A DNA stretch of 64,000 nt from Pseudomonas sp. B21_DOA (GTDB lineage: Bacteria; Pseudomonadota; Gammaproteobacteria; Pseudomonadales; Pseudomonadaceae): contig CP086683.1 of the NCBI GenBank assembly GCA_030544685.1, positions 496,001 to 560,000 of the forward strand, in the 5' to 3' direction. The notes beneath the pieces were generated by a model. It worked only from the letters and a program-made list of their open reading frames with translations, had not been told where the DNA came from and ran no database searches. Both the position numbers and the translations under genes were made by a program. The stretch's first letter is position 1. Every line of letters begins with the position of its first letter. Below are positions 63,896-64,000 of this stretch, in pieces.

Positions 63896-64000
63896 TCAGC
63901 CTTTGAGGACGTTGTTCAGGGTCTTGATCAGGGTGTCTTCGTCGACCGGTTTGGTCAGGTAATCCTTGGCGCCCTGACGGGTGCCCCAGACCTTGTCGGT
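63896..64000 (-). CDS. pilH: Type IV pilus response regulator PilH (C-terminal 34 codons; cut by window edge)
   Basis: The visible codons give TDKVWGTRQGAKDYLTKPVD followed by EDTLIKTLNNVLKG and TGA at 63896-63898. KPVD carries the conserved receiver Lys. The sequence and the position ten bases before pilI match PilH, the response regulator for pilus retraction. The rest lies beyond the window. Confidence 0.9.
   Translation of the reverse strand, partial: TDKVWGTRQGAKDYLTKPVDEDTLIKTLNNVLKG

Overview
The window is a GC-rich chromosomal segment of a Pseudomonas of the fluorescens group. The evidence is the gene repertoire (PilH-PilI-PilJ-ChpA-ChpC chemosensory operon, MdcABCDEGH-MadLM malonate operon, ahcY-metF, tkt-epd-pgk-fba, DbpA, LigB, a Pseudomonas-type DUF6124 protein) and the many small palindromic intergenic repeats typical of that group. 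There are no rRNA or tRNA genes, no insertion sequence, no prophage and no CRISPR array. Almost everything is ordinary chromosomal backbone. The hipBA toxin-antitoxin pair (12861-14308) is visibly more AT-rich than its surroundings and is the best candidate for acquired DNA.

Layout, left to right. 0.2-9.5 kb: DHA2 drug exporter, helicase DbpA, YhiN-type flavoprotein, YccS-type membrane protein, an orphan periplasmic binding protein, ElaA acetyltransferase, and a small winged-helix gene paired with a YgjP-type metalloprotease. 9.6-14.3 kb: a REC-PAS-GGDEF-EAL protein, a PL7 alginate lyase and hipBA. 14.4-23.2 kb: the central carbon block fba, pgk, epd, tkt on the minus strand, facing a divergent SAM-cycle unit (ArsR-methyltransferase fusion regulator, metK) across a strong palindromic operator. 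23.4-32.5 kb: LigB, DUF1090, a cytochrome c', MltA, MAPEG, an MFS exporter, a CPA1 antiporter, an FNT channel and an acyl-CoA thioesterase. 32.6-35.3 kb: ahcY behind an SAH riboswitch, then metF. 35.4-45.2 kb: second orphan binding protein, RhlE, YceI with cytochrome b561, an amine oxidase with a lysine/proline/alanine-rich tail, BioA, RsmE, TrhA. 45.3-53.6 kb: the malonate decarboxylase and transport operon with LysR regulator MdcR. 53.8-64 kb: DUF6124 gene with a structured leader, then the Chp/Pil operon running off the right edge.

The most instructive biology is the SAM cycle. metK lies behind an ArsR-type regulator fused to a SAM-dependent methyltransferase, with a 24-bp palindrome in front. 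ahcY carries a SAH-sensing riboswitch whose 3' pseudoknot strand shares two bases with a hairpin that masks the ribosome binding site, so the ON mechanism can be read from the sequence. One cycle thus appears to be controlled by a protein sensor and an RNA sensor at separate loci.

A caution applies to the whole window. Eight conserved genes (the GGDEF-EAL gene, fba, mltA, an MFS gene, rhlE, madM, mdcA, pilI) are each broken by one missing base inside a homopolymer run. Adding one base restores the family-length reading frame each time. This looks like sequencing error rather than gene decay. These genes are listed as frameshifted, with the restored product given.
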